64,000 bases of DNA from CAVZVW01 sp963778845 (lineage in GTDB: Bacteria; Actinomycetota; Actinomycetes; Actinomycetales; Kineosporiaceae): contig CAVZVW010000009.1 in NCBI GenBank assembly GCA_963778845.1, positions 434,001 to 498,000 of the forward strand. Reading direction: 5' to 3'. The notes below the pieces were generated by a model. That model was not told where the DNA came from. It searched no databases and was given only the letters and a program-made list of their open reading frames with translations. Numbering within the stretch: position 1 is the first letter of the stretch; the number at the start of each line of letters is the position of its first letter. Both the position numbers and the translations under genes were made by a program. Below, piece by piece: positions 35,333 to 47,203 of the stretch.

Positions 35333-36700
35333 CTACGGGACCGCCGGCAGGTCGGTGAGTGCCTCGGCGAAGCGCGCCTCGGTCACCTCCTCGTCCACCA
35401 TCCGACCCGACAGGAACGCCTCGTAGGAGGCCAGGTCGAGGTGGCCGTGGCCGCACAGCGCCGTGAGGATCACCTTCTCCTCCCCGGACTCCTTGCAGGC
35501 CAGCGCCTCCCGCACGCACGCCGCGAGGGCGTGCGAGGGCTCGGGCGCTGGGAGGATGCCCTCCGCCCGGGCGAACTGCACGGCTGCGGTGAAGCACTCC
35601 GTCTGCGGCACGGCCAATGCCTCGATCAGCCCCAGCTCGTAGATGTGGGAGATCAGCGGCGACATGCCGTGGTAGCGCAGCCCGCCCGCGTGGATCGGGT
35701 CCGGGACGAAGCGGTGGCCGAGGGTGTGCATCTTCAGCAGCGGCGTCATGCCCGCTGTGTCGCCGAAGTCGTAGGCGTAGACGCCGTGGGTCAGCGACGG
35801 GCACGAGGCCGGCTCGACGGCCCGGATCATCGGGTTGATCCGGCCCTTGAGCTTCTCCCGCAGGAACGGGAACGTGAGCCCCCCGAAGTTCGACCCACCA
35901 CCGGTGCAGCCGACGATCACGTCCGGCGTCTCGCCCACCTTCGCGAACTGCAGCAGCGCCTCCTCGCCGATGATCGTCTGGTGCAGCAGCACGTGGTTGA
36001 GCACGCTGCCCAACGCATAGCGGATCTCGGGGTCCTGCGCGGCCACCTCGACGGCCTCGCTGATCGCGATGCCCAGCGAGCCGGGGTGGTCGGGGGCCTC
36101 AGCCAGGATCGCGCGTCCGGAGGCCGTGAGCTCCGACGGCGAGCGGTGCACGGAGGCGCCGAAGGTCTCCATCATGATGCGGCGGTACGGCTTCTGGTCG
36201 TAGCTGGCGGCGACCTGCCAGACCTCGCACTCCAGCCCGAAGACCGAGCATGCGAAGGCCAGGGCCGTGCCCCACTGGCCGGCACCCGTCTCGGTGGTGA
36301 GCTTCCGCACCCCGGCCTTCGCGTTGTAGTACGCCTGCGGGACGGCGGTGTTGGGCTTGTGCGAGCCGGCCGGCGAGACGCCCTCGTACTTGTAGTAGAT
36401 CCGCGCCGGCGTGCCCAGCGCCTTCTCCAGGCGGTGCGCCCGGTACAGGGGCGACGGCCGCCAGAGCCGGTAGACGTCGAGCACCTCCTCCGGGATGTCG
36501 ATGTAGCTGTCCCCACTGACCTCCTGAAGGATCAGGTCCATCGGGAACAGCGGCGCCAGGTCGTCCGGCCCCACCGGCTGCATGGTGCCCGGGTGCAGCG
36601 GCGGAGGCGGCGGGCTCGGCAGGTCGGGGATGAGGTTGTACCACCGGGTCGGCATCTCCGACTCGTCGAGCAACACCTTGTGACGGGGCACGTCGGCCAA
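35333..36700 (-). CDS. trpB: TrpB2-like tryptophan synthase beta chain
   Basis: 455-residue PLP enzyme of the TrpB2 branch, which can convert serine plus indole to tryptophan without TrpA. The N-terminal extension PTRWYNLIPDLP is typical of TrpB2. The PLP lysine is in SPAGSHKPNTAVPQAYY, the phosphate loop in VGCTGGGSNFGGL, and ETGAGQWGTALAFACSVFGL lines the active site. No trpA or other trp gene is nearby, which suits an indole-salvage role or another beta-substitution. ATG/GTG start at 36700 (MADVPRHK). Confidence 0.92.
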   Translation of the reverse strand: MADVPRHKVLLDESEMPTRWYNLIPDLPSPPPPPLHPGTMQPVGPDDLAPLFPMDLILQEVSGDSYIDIPEEVLDVYRLWRPSPLYRAHRLEKALGTPARIYYKYEGVSPAGSHKPNTAVPQAYYNAKAGVRKLTTETGAGQWGTALAFACSVFGLECEVWQVAASYDQKPYRRIMMETFGASVHRSPSELTASGRAILAEAPDHPGSLGIAISEAVEVAAQDPEIRYALGSVLNHVLLHQTIIGEEALLQFAKVGETPDVIVGCTGGGSNFGGLTFPFLREKLKGRINPMIRAVEPASCPSLTHGVYAYDFGDTAGMTPLLKMHTLGHRFVPDPIHAGGLRYHGMSPLISHIYELGLIEALAVPQTECFTAAVQFARAEGILPAPEPSHALAACVREALACKESGEEKVILTALCGHGHLDLASYEAFLSGRMVDEEVTEARFAEALTDLPAVP

Positions 36701-36998
36701 CGCGATCTCCTTCGACTGACTTGCGGCTGACTGGCAACTGGCTGGCTGGCGACTGACCAGCGACTGCGTGCGACAGACGGGCTCGCGCGCGATGCAGAGG
36801 ACGCCGTCGCGCGCGGGGCACAGCCTGTCAGCCCGGGGGCGGCGCTGTCATCGGGGCAGGGGCGACATCACCCAGACATCACCCCAGGACATCACCCCAG
36901 GACTTCACCCCAGGACGCGGCGGGGCGCCGTCCACCTCCCCTCCTGGCAACGGCCCGCCCTCAGGGCAGTGGCCAGGCCTCGGGTCAACGGCCTGCCG
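36701..36998. other. 298-nt gene-free stretch with short repeats
   Basis: No gene. Near the TrpB2-like gene are GACTGGC-type short repeats (36715-36765). At 36864-36916 there is a 13-nt tandem repeat. The right part leads into the 3' end of the GCS2-type gene. Confidence 0.6.
36864..36916. repeat. 13-nt tandem repeat, about four units
   Basis: Unit GACATCACCCCAG, with the first unit lacking the final G and the fourth reading GACTTCACCCCAG. It is intergenic and ends in a partial unit GAC. Confidence 0.85.
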
Positions 36999-38477
36999 TC
37001 AGGGCAGTGGCCAGGTGTGCACCGGTTCGTTGGCATGCATCCCCTGCGTGTACAGGTCCAGCATCTGAGCCAGCGCGCCCACCCGGTCGGCCCCCCGCTC
37101 CTCCAGGGCATGCACCGTGGCGACCTGCCAGGACGCGCCGTTGCGCCCGGTCTTAGCCCTCTGCTCGATGATCCCCAGGTAGCGGTCGCGGGCCGAGTCC
37201 GAGACCCCCCAGCCGCGCAGCCCCTCGTGCGCCATCGGCAGCAGCCGGCGCAGCACCAGCTCATCGACCGTCACCTCGCCGAGGCCGGGCCAGTACAGCG
37301 TGGCGTCCAGCCCGTGCTGGCCGCAGGCCCGGAAGTTCTCCTCCGCAGTGGCGAAGCTCATCTTGGTCCACAGAGGGCGGTCGTCGTTCATGAGCACCCG
37401 CAGCACCCCGTAGTAGAAGACCGCGTTCGCCACGATGTCGACCACCGTCGGGCCCGCCGGCAGCACCCGGTTCTCCACCCGCACGTGCGGCTGGCCGTCG
37501 ACGATGTCGTAGACGGGCCGGTTCCAGCGCCAGATGGTGCCGTTGTGCAGCCGCAGCTCCTGCAGGCGCGGCGCGCGCCCCGCCTCGAACTCGGCGAGCG
37601 GGTCCTCGTCGGTGACCTCGGGCAGCAGTGACGGGAAGTACAGGACGTTCTCCTCGAACAAGTCGAAGATCGAGGTGATCCAGCGCTCGCCGAACCAGAC
37701 CCGCGGGCGCACGCCCTGGTTGCGCAGCTCTGGCGACCGGGTGTCGGTGGCCTGCATGAACAGCTCGAGCCGGGTCTCGCGCCACAGGTTGCGTCCGAAG
37801 AAGTACGGCGAGTTCGCCCCCACCGCCACCTGCGGCCCCGCCAGGAGCTGTGCGGCGTTCCAGGCGCGGGCGAAGTCCTGCGGGGCCACCTGAAGGTGCA
37901 GCTGCACGCTCGTGCAGGCCGACTCGGCGGCCAGCGTGGAGGCGAACGTCTCCAGGCGCTCGGGCCCGTGGATGTCGAGGTGGATGTCCTCGCCCCGGGC
38001 GGCGAAGATCGAGTCGTTGAGCGCGGCGTAGCGCGCCGACGGGCTCATCCACTCCGGGCCCGCGAGGTGCTCGGCCATCAGCGTGGGCAGGATGCCCACC
38101 ATCACGATGTGGGCCCCTCGCCGGTTGGCCTTCTCCTCCGCGGCGTTGAGCGAGGCTCGCAGGTCCGCCTCCAGCTCCAGGGCGGAGTCCCCGCCCATCG
38201 CCCGCGGTGGCACGTTGAGCTCGATGTTGTAGGCACCGAGCTCAGTCTGGAAGGCGGGGTCGGCGATCTCCTCCAGCACCCCGATGTTGCCCAGGTAGGG
38301 CTGGTACTGCGCGTCCACCAGGTTGAGCTCCACCTCCAGCCCGGTCAGCGGCAGCTCGGCGTCGAACGTGGAGGAGGCCAGCATGCGCTCGAACACGTCC
38401 AGGCAGAGCTGCACCTTCGCCCGGTAGGTCTGCCGCTGCTCGCGCGTGAACTGGCTCGCCTGCACTTCTTCGCCCAC
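36999..38477 (-). CDS. GCS2-type glutamate-cysteine ligase family protein
   Basis: 492-residue ATP-dependent carboxylate-amine ligase of the GCS2 superfamily. It shows PLTGLEVELNLVD at the glutamate site, ELGAYNIELNVPP, SVQLHLQVAPQDFARAWNAA and FGERWITSIFDLFEENV. Members make gamma-glutamyl-cysteine or related gamma-glutamyl amides; without mycothiol or ergothioneine genes alongside, the exact product is uncertain. GTG 38477 start. It diverges from sbcD, with about 100 nt between. Confidence 0.82.
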   Translation of the reverse strand: MGEEVQASQFTREQRQTYRAKVQLCLDVFERMLASSTFDAELPLTGLEVELNLVDAQYQPYLGNIGVLEEIADPAFQTELGAYNIELNVPPRAMGGDSALELEADLRASLNAAEEKANRRGAHIVMVGILPTLMAEHLAGPEWMSPSARYAALNDSIFAARGEDIHLDIHGPERLETFASTLAAESACTSVQLHLQVAPQDFARAWNAAQLLAGPQVAVGANSPYFFGRNLWRETRLELFMQATDTRSPELRNQGVRPRVWFGERWITSIFDLFEENVLYFPSLLPEVTDEDPLAEFEAGRAPRLQELRLHNGTIWRWNRPVYDIVDGQPHVRVENRVLPAGPTVVDIVANAVFYYGVLRVLMNDDRPLWTKMSFATAEENFRACGQHGLDATLYWPGLGEVTVDELVLRRLLPMAHEGLRGWGVSDSARDRYLGIIEQRAKTGRNGASWQVATVHALEERGADRVGALAQMLDLYTQGMHANEPVHTWPLP

Positions 38478-38576
38478 GCCAGCGACGGTGTCACATCGCG
38501 GCGTCCCTCACCAGATACCCACCACGCCGGGCGCGGCGCCGGGCCGGTGTCGGTGCCGGTGCCTACAGTCGAGGAC

Positions 38577-39800
38577 GTGAGGCTGCTGCACACGTCCGAC
38601 TGGCACCTCGGGCGTTCCTTCCACCGGGTGGGGATGCTCGACGCGCAGGCCGCCTTCGTCGACCACCTCGTGCAGGTCGTCCGCGACGAGGGGGTGGACG
38701 TCGTCCTGGTGGCCGGCGACGTCTACGACCGTGCGCTGCCGGCCGTCGACGTGGTCGCGCTGCTGGACGACGCGCTGGCCCGGCTGGTGGCCACCGGGGC
38801 CAGCGTCGTCCTCACCAGCGGCAACCACGACTCCGCCCGGCGGCTGGGCTTCGGGTCGCGGCTGCTGGAGACGGCCCACGTGCACATTCGTACCGACCCG
38901 CGCCGCTGCGCCGAGCCGGTCGTCCTGGACGACGCGCACGGGCCGCTCGCGGTGTACCCCCTGCCGTACCTGGAGCCCGCGCTGGCCGGCGCCGACCTGG
39001 GCGCCGAGCACGTCAGCCACGAAGCGGTCCTCCGCGCGACCATGGGCGCGGTCCGGGCCGACCTCGCCACCCGAGGAGCTGCCCGGTCGGTCGTGGCCGC
39101 GCACGCGTTCGTGGTGGGCGGGCTGCCCAGCGACAGCGAGCGCGACATCAGCGTGGGGGGCGTGGCGGCAGTGCCGGCCTCGGTCTTCGCGGGGCCCGAC
39201 TACGTCGCCCTCGGGCACCTGCACGGGCGCCAGAGCGTCGGCGACGGCGTGCGCTACAGCGGCTCCCCGCTGGCCTACTCGTTCTCCGAGGCCGGGCAGG
39301 TGAAGGGGTCGTGGCTGGTGGAGGTGGGCAGACGCGGCCTGGAGCAGGTGGTCGCCGTCGACGCGCCCGTCCCGCGCCGCCTCGCAGTCTTGCGGGGCGC
39401 CCTGGACGACCTCCTGCGCGATCCTGCGCAGGAGGGCCAGGAGGGCGCGTGGTGCCAGGTCACACTCACCGACGCCCATCGGCCCGCGGAGGCGATGCGA
39501 CGCGTGCGCGAGCGCTTCCCGCACACCCTGGAGCTGAGGTTCGAGCCGGAGGGCGCCGGCCTCGTCGCGCACGCCCGCCATGCCGAGCGCCTGGCAGGCA
39601 AGGACGACACGCAGGTGTGCTGCGGCTTCGTCGAGCACGTCAGGGGTCGCCCGGCAACCCCGGAGGAGGCGGCGCTGCTGGCCTGCGCGGTGGAGGCGTC
39701 CCGGCGCCTTGACCCGGAGGAGGCGCGGGTCACGGCCCTGGACCCTCGGCGTTCGGCCCTGCCGGCAGGCGCAGCGGCCCGGCTGCAGGAGGCCGGATGA
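38577..39800 (+). CDS. sbcD: DNA repair exonuclease SbcD (Mre11-like)
   Basis: 407-residue metallophosphoesterase, nuclease subunit of the SbcCD complex that cuts hairpins and double-strand ends. Motifs in order: HTSDWHLGRSF, LVAGDVYDRALPAV, SGNHDSARRLGF, VAAHAFVVGG, ALGHLHGRQSVG, GSPLAYSFSE. The frame is open far upstream, but GTG 38577 is set by the first motif and by TACAGT (38564-38569) 7 nt before it, a leaderless start. It overlaps sbcC by 4 nt. Confidence 0.95.
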   Translation: MRLLHTSDWHLGRSFHRVGMLDAQAAFVDHLVQVVRDEGVDVVLVAGDVYDRALPAVDVVALLDDALARLVATGASVVLTSGNHDSARRLGFGSRLLETAHVHIRTDPRRCAEPVVLDDAHGPLAVYPLPYLEPALAGADLGAEHVSHEAVLRATMGAVRADLATRGAARSVVAAHAFVVGGLPSDSERDISVGGVAAVPASVFAGPDYVALGHLHGRQSVGDGVRYSGSPLAYSFSEAGQVKGSWLVEVGRRGLEQVVAVDAPVPRRLAVLRGALDDLLRDPAQEGQEGAWCQVTLTDAHRPAEAMRRVRERFPHTLELRFEPEGAGLVAHARHAERLAGKDDTQVCCGFVEHVRGRPATPEEAALLACAVEASRRLDPEEARVTALDPRRSALPAGAAARLQEAG

Positions 39801-42800
39801 GGCTCCACCGGCTGCAGATCAGCGCCTTCGGGCCGTTCGCCGGCGAGCAGGTGGTCGACTTCGACGAGCTGAGCAGCGCAGGGCTGTTCCTGCTGCACGG
39901 GCCGACCGGATCGGGCAAGACCAGCGTGCTGGACGCGGTGTGCTTCGCCCTCTACGGCCGGGTCGCCGGGGTGCGGGCCGGCACCTCGAGGCTGCGCAGC
40001 GACCATGCAGACCCGACGAGCGCGCCCCGGGTGGTGTGTGAGTTCTCGGTGAGCGGCAGACGCTTCGAGGTGGCGCGCTCGCCGGCCTGGGAGCGTCCGA
40101 AGAAGCGCGGCATCGGGACGACGACCGAACAGGCGCGGGTGCTCCTGCGCGAGATGCGCGACGGGCAGTGGGTGGCTCTCAGCCAGCGCATCGACGAGGC
40201 CTCGCACCTGCTGGACGACGTGCTGGGGCTGGGCCACGAGCAGTTCACCAAGCTGGTCCTCCTGCCCCAGGGCGACTTCGCCGCGTTCCTGCGGGCCGAC
40301 GCCGAGACCCGACGGCACATGCTGGAACGGCTGTTCGAGACTGACCGCTTCTCCGCGGTCCAGTCCTGGCTGCGCGAGCACCAGGCCCGCCTGCGCCGTG
40401 ACGCCGACGTGGCGGACGCCGCCACGCGGGAGCTCCTGGCGCGTGCCGAGCAGGCTGTCAGCGCTCTGCCGGCTCTTTCCACACCCCTACCCGCCGGGGA
40501 CGACGACCCGCTCGCCGACCCCGTCGCACGGGTGGCCGCCCTGCGCGCCCTGGCTGTCCTGGCCTGGGAGCAGGCGAGCGCCCGGCGCACGGCGGCGACA
40601 ACGCTGGCCCGCCGTGCCGGCGCGCGCCTGGAGAGGGCGCGGACGGTGGCCGGCAGACAGGCCGAGCACGCCAGGGCCTCAGAGCGACACCGCTGCCTGG
40701 TCGCCTCGGCCAGTGAGCGGGAGGCGATGCGCAGCCGGATCAGCGCAGCACAGCGGGCGGCTGTCCTGGCGCCGCTGCTGCCTCCTCTGCGCGTGGCCGC
40801 GGCCGAGGTGGAGCACGCCGCCGGTGAGCTGGCTGTGGCCGCCGAGGCCGCCGCACACGTGGCGTTCACCGGCATCGGGGTCGTCGACCTGCCCGACGAC
40901 GAGGCCGTCGGCCGCGCTCTGGCGGCCGCCCGTGAGGAGATCGGGCGCCTGGCTGCCGCCGAGACCGACGCGCGCCGGCTCGTCGAGGTCGAGGCGCGCG
41001 CCGTCGAGGCGCTCACGTCGCTGGGGCTGGCCCGAGCCAGGCATGAGGAGGCGCGCGCCGGCCTGGAGGGGTGGAACGCGGCCGCACAGGTCTTGCGCGA
41101 GGAGCTGCAGCAGGCGGCCGCTCGGGCGGCGTTGCTGGACGTCGCCGCCGCGCGCCACGAGGCAGCCACGGCCATGGCCGCCGCCGCCGCCGAGCGCGAG
41201 GTCCTGGGCGTGGAGTCGCAGTCCTTGCGCGCCCGACGCGACCATGCCCGGGAGCAGTCGGGTCTGGCCCGGCAACACTGGCTCGACCTTCGCGAGCGGC
41301 GTCTGGAGGGGATGGCCGCAGAGCTGGCGTCCGACCTGCGCGACGGCCTGCCCTGCCCCGTGTGCGGCAGCAGTGACCATCCCGCGCCCTCGGCTGCCGG
41401 CATCGAGGTGGTCACCCGCGAGGCCGAGCAGGCGGCGAAGGCTGAGGTGGACGCGGCCGCGGCGGCTCATGAGGCGGCCGACGGGACCCTGGCGGCGGTC
41501 GGGGCTCGGCTGGCCGCGGTCGAGGCGGTCGCCGCGGGGCTGGACGTCGCCGGGGCGACGTCGCGTCTGGCGGACGCCGCGCGCGAGGTCGCCGAGGCTG
41601 CGTCGGCGGCTGCCGGCGTCGAGCGGATCCGTGCGCAGCTGGACTCCGGGGCCCTCGCCGCGGTCCGGGCCCAGGAAAGCCTCGCCGAGGCCTCGGCCGC
41701 ACTCGATGTGGCTCAGAGAGCAGCGACGTCACTGCTGTCGGCCCGCGACGACCTGCGCGTGCGCATAGACCACGCCCGCGGGGAGGACGAGTCGCCGACG
41801 GCGCGGCGAGCCCGCCTGACAACGGCCGTCGACACGACGGAGCAGCTGCTGGTGACCAGACGGCAGGCTCGGGAGGCGCGGCGAGCCCTCGACGTGGCGC
41901 GGAGCACGGGCCGCAAGGCCGCACGTGACGCCGGCTTCGCCGACCTCGACGCCGCAGCGGCGGCCGCCCTCCCCGAGGACCGCGCGTCGACGCTGTGCGA
42001 GGAGCTGCGCCGCCAGGAGGACGAGCTGGCCGTGGTCGGGCAGCTCGTCGCCGACCCCGACCTGGCAGCCGCAGCCGGCGAGCCGACGCCCGACGTGGCG
42101 GGCGCTGCGCACGCCGCGGAGCTGGCCTCGGTGGAGGACCAGGCGGCCGCCCGGGACATCGCGCTCTGCGAGACCGCAGTGGCCTCCCTGGACGGACTCC
42201 TGGCGGGGATGAGCGCTCACCTGCGACATGCCGCCCCGGTTCGGCAGGCAAGTCGAACCGCCAGTGAGCTGTCGCGCTGCCTGGAGGGCACTGGCGGCGA
42301 CAACACGCGGCGCATCAGCCTCGCCGCCTACGTGCTGGCCGCACGCCTGGACGAGGTGGCGGTGGCGGCAAGCCAGCGGTTGGCCCAGATGTCCGGGGGG
42401 AGGTACACCCTCGTGCACGCCGACGAGGCCGAGCGGGGGCGCGGCCGATCCGGGTTGGAGCTGCAGGTCGTCGACGGCTGGACGGGTCACCAGCGCGACA
42501 CGTCGTCGCTGTCAGGCGGGGAGGCGTTCTACACGTCGCTCGCGCTCGCCCTCGGGCTGGCCGATGTCGTCTCCGCCGAGTCCGGCGGGATCCGGCTCGA
42601 CACCCTGTTCATCGACGAGGGCTTCGGCAGCCTCGACCCCGAGACTCTGGAGGAGGTCATGGACGTCCTGGACGGCCTGCGCAGCGGGGGCCGGGCGATC
42701 GGCCTCGTGAGCCACGTGCCGGACCTGAAGGACCGCATCCCCGCGCGCCTGGAGGTCGTCAAGGGCCGCCGCGGCTCTCAGCTCCGCCTGGCCTCGGCGT

Positions 42801-42805
42801 CCTGA
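39797..42805 (+). CDS. sbcC: DNA repair ATPase SbcC (Rad50-like)
   Basis: 1002-residue SMC-like ATPase, partner of SbcD. Walker A GPTGSGKTSVLDAVCFALYG at residues 35-54. Two long Ala-rich coiled coils flank the zinc hook CPVCGSSDHP near residue 520. The C-terminal head has the ABC signature SSLSGGEAFYTSLALALGLA and Walker B LDTLFIDEGFGSLD. ATGA overlap with sbcD; they form a two-gene operon convergent with the aldo/keto reductase gene. Confidence 0.95.
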   Translation: MRLHRLQISAFGPFAGEQVVDFDELSSAGLFLLHGPTGSGKTSVLDAVCFALYGRVAGVRAGTSRLRSDHADPTSAPRVVCEFSVSGRRFEVARSPAWERPKKRGIGTTTEQARVLLREMRDGQWVALSQRIDEASHLLDDVLGLGHEQFTKLVLLPQGDFAAFLRADAETRRHMLERLFETDRFSAVQSWLREHQARLRRDADVADAATRELLARAEQAVSALPALSTPLPAGDDDPLADPVARVAALRALAVLAWEQASARRTAATTLARRAGARLERARTVAGRQAEHARASERHRCLVASASEREAMRSRISAAQRAAVLAPLLPPLRVAAAEVEHAAGELAVAAEAAAHVAFTGIGVVDLPDDEAVGRALAAAREEIGRLAAAETDARRLVEVEARAVEALTSLGLARARHEEARAGLEGWNAAAQVLREELQQAAARAALLDVAAARHEAATAMAAAAAEREVLGVESQSLRARRDHAREQSGLARQHWLDLRERRLEGMAAELASDLRDGLPCPVCGSSDHPAPSAAGIEVVTREAEQAAKAEVDAAAAAHEAADGTLAAVGARLAAVEAVAAGLDVAGATSRLADAAREVAEAASAAAGVERIRAQLDSGALAAVRAQESLAEASAALDVAQRAATSLLSARDDLRVRIDHARGEDESPTARRARLTTAVDTTEQLLVTRRQAREARRALDVARSTGRKAARDAGFADLDAAAAAALPEDRASTLCEELRRQEDELAVVGQLVADPDLAAAAGEPTPDVAGAAHAAELASVEDQAAARDIALCETAVASLDGLLAGMSAHLRHAAPVRQASRTASELSRCLEGTGGDNTRRISLAAYVLAARLDEVAVAASQRLAQMSGGRYTLVHADEAERGRGRSGLELQVVDGWTGHQRDTSSLSGGEAFYTSLALALGLADVVSAESGGIRLDTLFIDEGFGSLDPETLEEVMDVLDGLRSGGRAIGLVSHVPDLKDRIPARLEVVKGRRGSQLRLASAS

Positions 42806-42811
42806 CGGAGC

Positions 42812-43780
42812 TCACCACCAGTAGTTGTCCTGGGGGGTGTAGTCCCGCTCCAGTACTGCGACCTCGTCCTCGGTCAGCTGGAGGTCGAGTGCCGCGACGG
42901 CGTGCTGCAGGTGATGGGGCTTGGTGGCGCCGACGATCGGGCAGGACACCACGGGCCTGGACAGCACCCAGGCCAGGGCGACCTGCGCCATCGGAACCCC
43001 GCGGGCGTCGGCGACCTGCTGGACGGCGTCCACGACGGCTTGGTCGACGTCGCGGTCGAACGCCGTGGCCACGGTGTCCGAGGAGGACCGGGTGGTCTGC
43101 TCGCCCCACGGGCGCGCGGCGCGGCCCTTGGCCAGCGGCGAGTAGGGCGTGAGGCCGACGCCCTGGTCGAGGCACATCGGGATCATGTCCCGCTCCTCCT
43201 CCCGCTTGAGGACGTTGTACTGGTCCTGCATCGCCGAGAGCTTCGTCCACGCGTGCGCGTCGGCGGCATGCTGGAGCTTGCCGAACTGCCAGGCCCACAT
43301 CGACGAGGCCCCCAGGTAGAGCACCTTGCCCGCCCGTACCAGGTCGTCCAGGGCCTGCAACGTCTCCTCGACCGGCACCTGGTCGTCGAAGCGGTGGAGG
43401 TAGTAGACGTCGACGTAGTCGGTGCCCAGCCGCCGCAACGAGGCGTCGGCCTGCTCGAGAACGGCCTTGCGGGACAGGCCACCACCACCGGGGCCGTCGT
43501 GCATCCGCCCGCTCACCTTCGTGGCGAGCACGATGTCCTCGCGGCGCGAGAACCTGGTGATGGCGCGGCCCACGAACTCCTCGGAGGTTCCTCCCTGGTA
43601 GACGTTCGCGGTGTCCCAGAAGGTCACTCCCAGCTCGACGGCCTGCCGGAAGAACGGCGCGGCGGCATCCTCGTCCAACGTCCACGGGTGCAGCCCGGCA
43701 CTAGCGCGGCCGTAGCTCATGCAGCCCAGCCCGATCCGGCTGACCCTCAGGCCGGTACTCCCCAGTCGCGTGTACTCCAT
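42812..43780 (-). CDS. Aldo/keto reductase
   Basis: 322-residue NADPH-dependent AKR. Catalytic tetrad: Asp and Tyr in FWDTANVYQGGTSEE, Lys in VLATKVSG, His in VYYLHRFD. The C-terminal NADPH loop is in CPIVGATKPHHLQHAV. It is closest in pattern to the YajO/PdxI-like group (MEYTRLGSTGLRVSRIGLGC). The ATG at 43780 has GGAGGG upstream; the frame also runs to 43846 but without a ribosome site. The substrate is unknown. Confidence 0.92.
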   Translation of the reverse strand: MEYTRLGSTGLRVSRIGLGCMSYGRASAGLHPWTLDEDAAAPFFRQAVELGVTFWDTANVYQGGTSEEFVGRAITRFSRREDIVLATKVSGRMHDGPGGGGLSRKAVLEQADASLRRLGTDYVDVYYLHRFDDQVPVEETLQALDDLVRAGKVLYLGASSMWAWQFGKLQHAADAHAWTKLSAMQDQYNVLKREEERDMIPMCLDQGVGLTPYSPLAKGRAARPWGEQTTRSSSDTVATAFDRDVDQAVVDAVQQVADARGVPMAQVALAWVLSRPVVSCPIVGATKPHHLQHAVAALDLQLTEDEVAVLERDYTPQDNYWW

Positions 43781-43897
43781 CTCGACGCCCTCCAGCCGCC
43801 GGACCGGTGCAGGACCGCGTTCTACCCCATGCCCGGATGCTGACACCAGGGGCTCGTCGTCTCCCCCGGACTTGTCACACGGAGGTGCATGCCCGCG

Positions 43898-46861
<2,964 letters not shown>

Positions 46862-46888
46862 GTCGGAGGCTCCCACCGAGGCGTGGTC

Positions 46889-46948
46889 GCACCGCCCGGT
46901 TGGGCGGTGCACTGCCTCCCCCTCTGTCGGCGCGGCGCGCCTTCAGAG
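46889..46948 (-). promoter_or_regulatory. Probable expression platform of the gcvP riboswitch
   Basis: Two hairpins follow the aptamer. The first pairs CTCTG with CAGAG around GGCGCG/CGCC (46948-46922). The second is a perfect 9-bp stem GCACCGCCC with GGGCGGTGC and loop AACC (46910-46889, minus strand). The second ends about 28 nt before the gcvP ATG; there is no U-run, so control by translation or by Rho is possible. Confidence 0.5.
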
Positions 46949-46968
46949 TCGCCTCGCCCGCACGGTCC

Positions 46969-47052
46969 TGGCGCCTGAGAGGTTTCGGGGAGTATTGCCC
47001 CTTCGGCGCCCGGCGGGTCGCTCACCTGGGCGGCCTGGCCGGGCTCTCCCAT
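46969..47052 (-). promoter_or_regulatory. Glycine riboswitch aptamer
   Basis: On the minus strand the order is GGGAGAG (47050-47044), the core GGCGCCGAAGGGGCAA (47011-46996), and the closing GAAACCTCTCAGGC (46985-46972). These are the conserved P1 strands and core of the glycine riboswitch. Only one aptamer is seen; no second GCCGAAGG core follows. It lies 107 nt before gcvP, so glycine should control the cleavage system. Confidence 0.9.
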
Positions 47053-47191
47053 GCGGGGTCACCAGCAGGGGCACGCTACCACCGCGGCGGAGGTGATCTG
47101 GACACCGACGGCCCTTGCGCGCGTGCGCGCGTCGTGCAATGCCGGACGGTGTGTCCGGCCGGTCCGCCACCGGTCTGTCGGTCGGGTTCGG

Positions 47192-47197
47192 TACCGT
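47192..47197 (+). promoter_or_regulatory. Leaderless promoter box of the ParA gene
   Basis: TACCGT ends 6 nt before GTG 47204, the spacing expected when transcription starts at the start codon. Confidence 0.5.
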
Positions 47198-47203
47198 CGG
47201 GAG

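Noticed and set aside
37896..38576. Upstream extension of SbcD
   Set aside because: It is antisense to the GCS2-type gene; the metallophosphoesterase motif begins at GTG 38577.
46889..46968. Second glycine aptamer
   Set aside because: The stretch has GACTCTGAAGG but lacks the GCCGAAGG core and the CTCAGGC closing strand.
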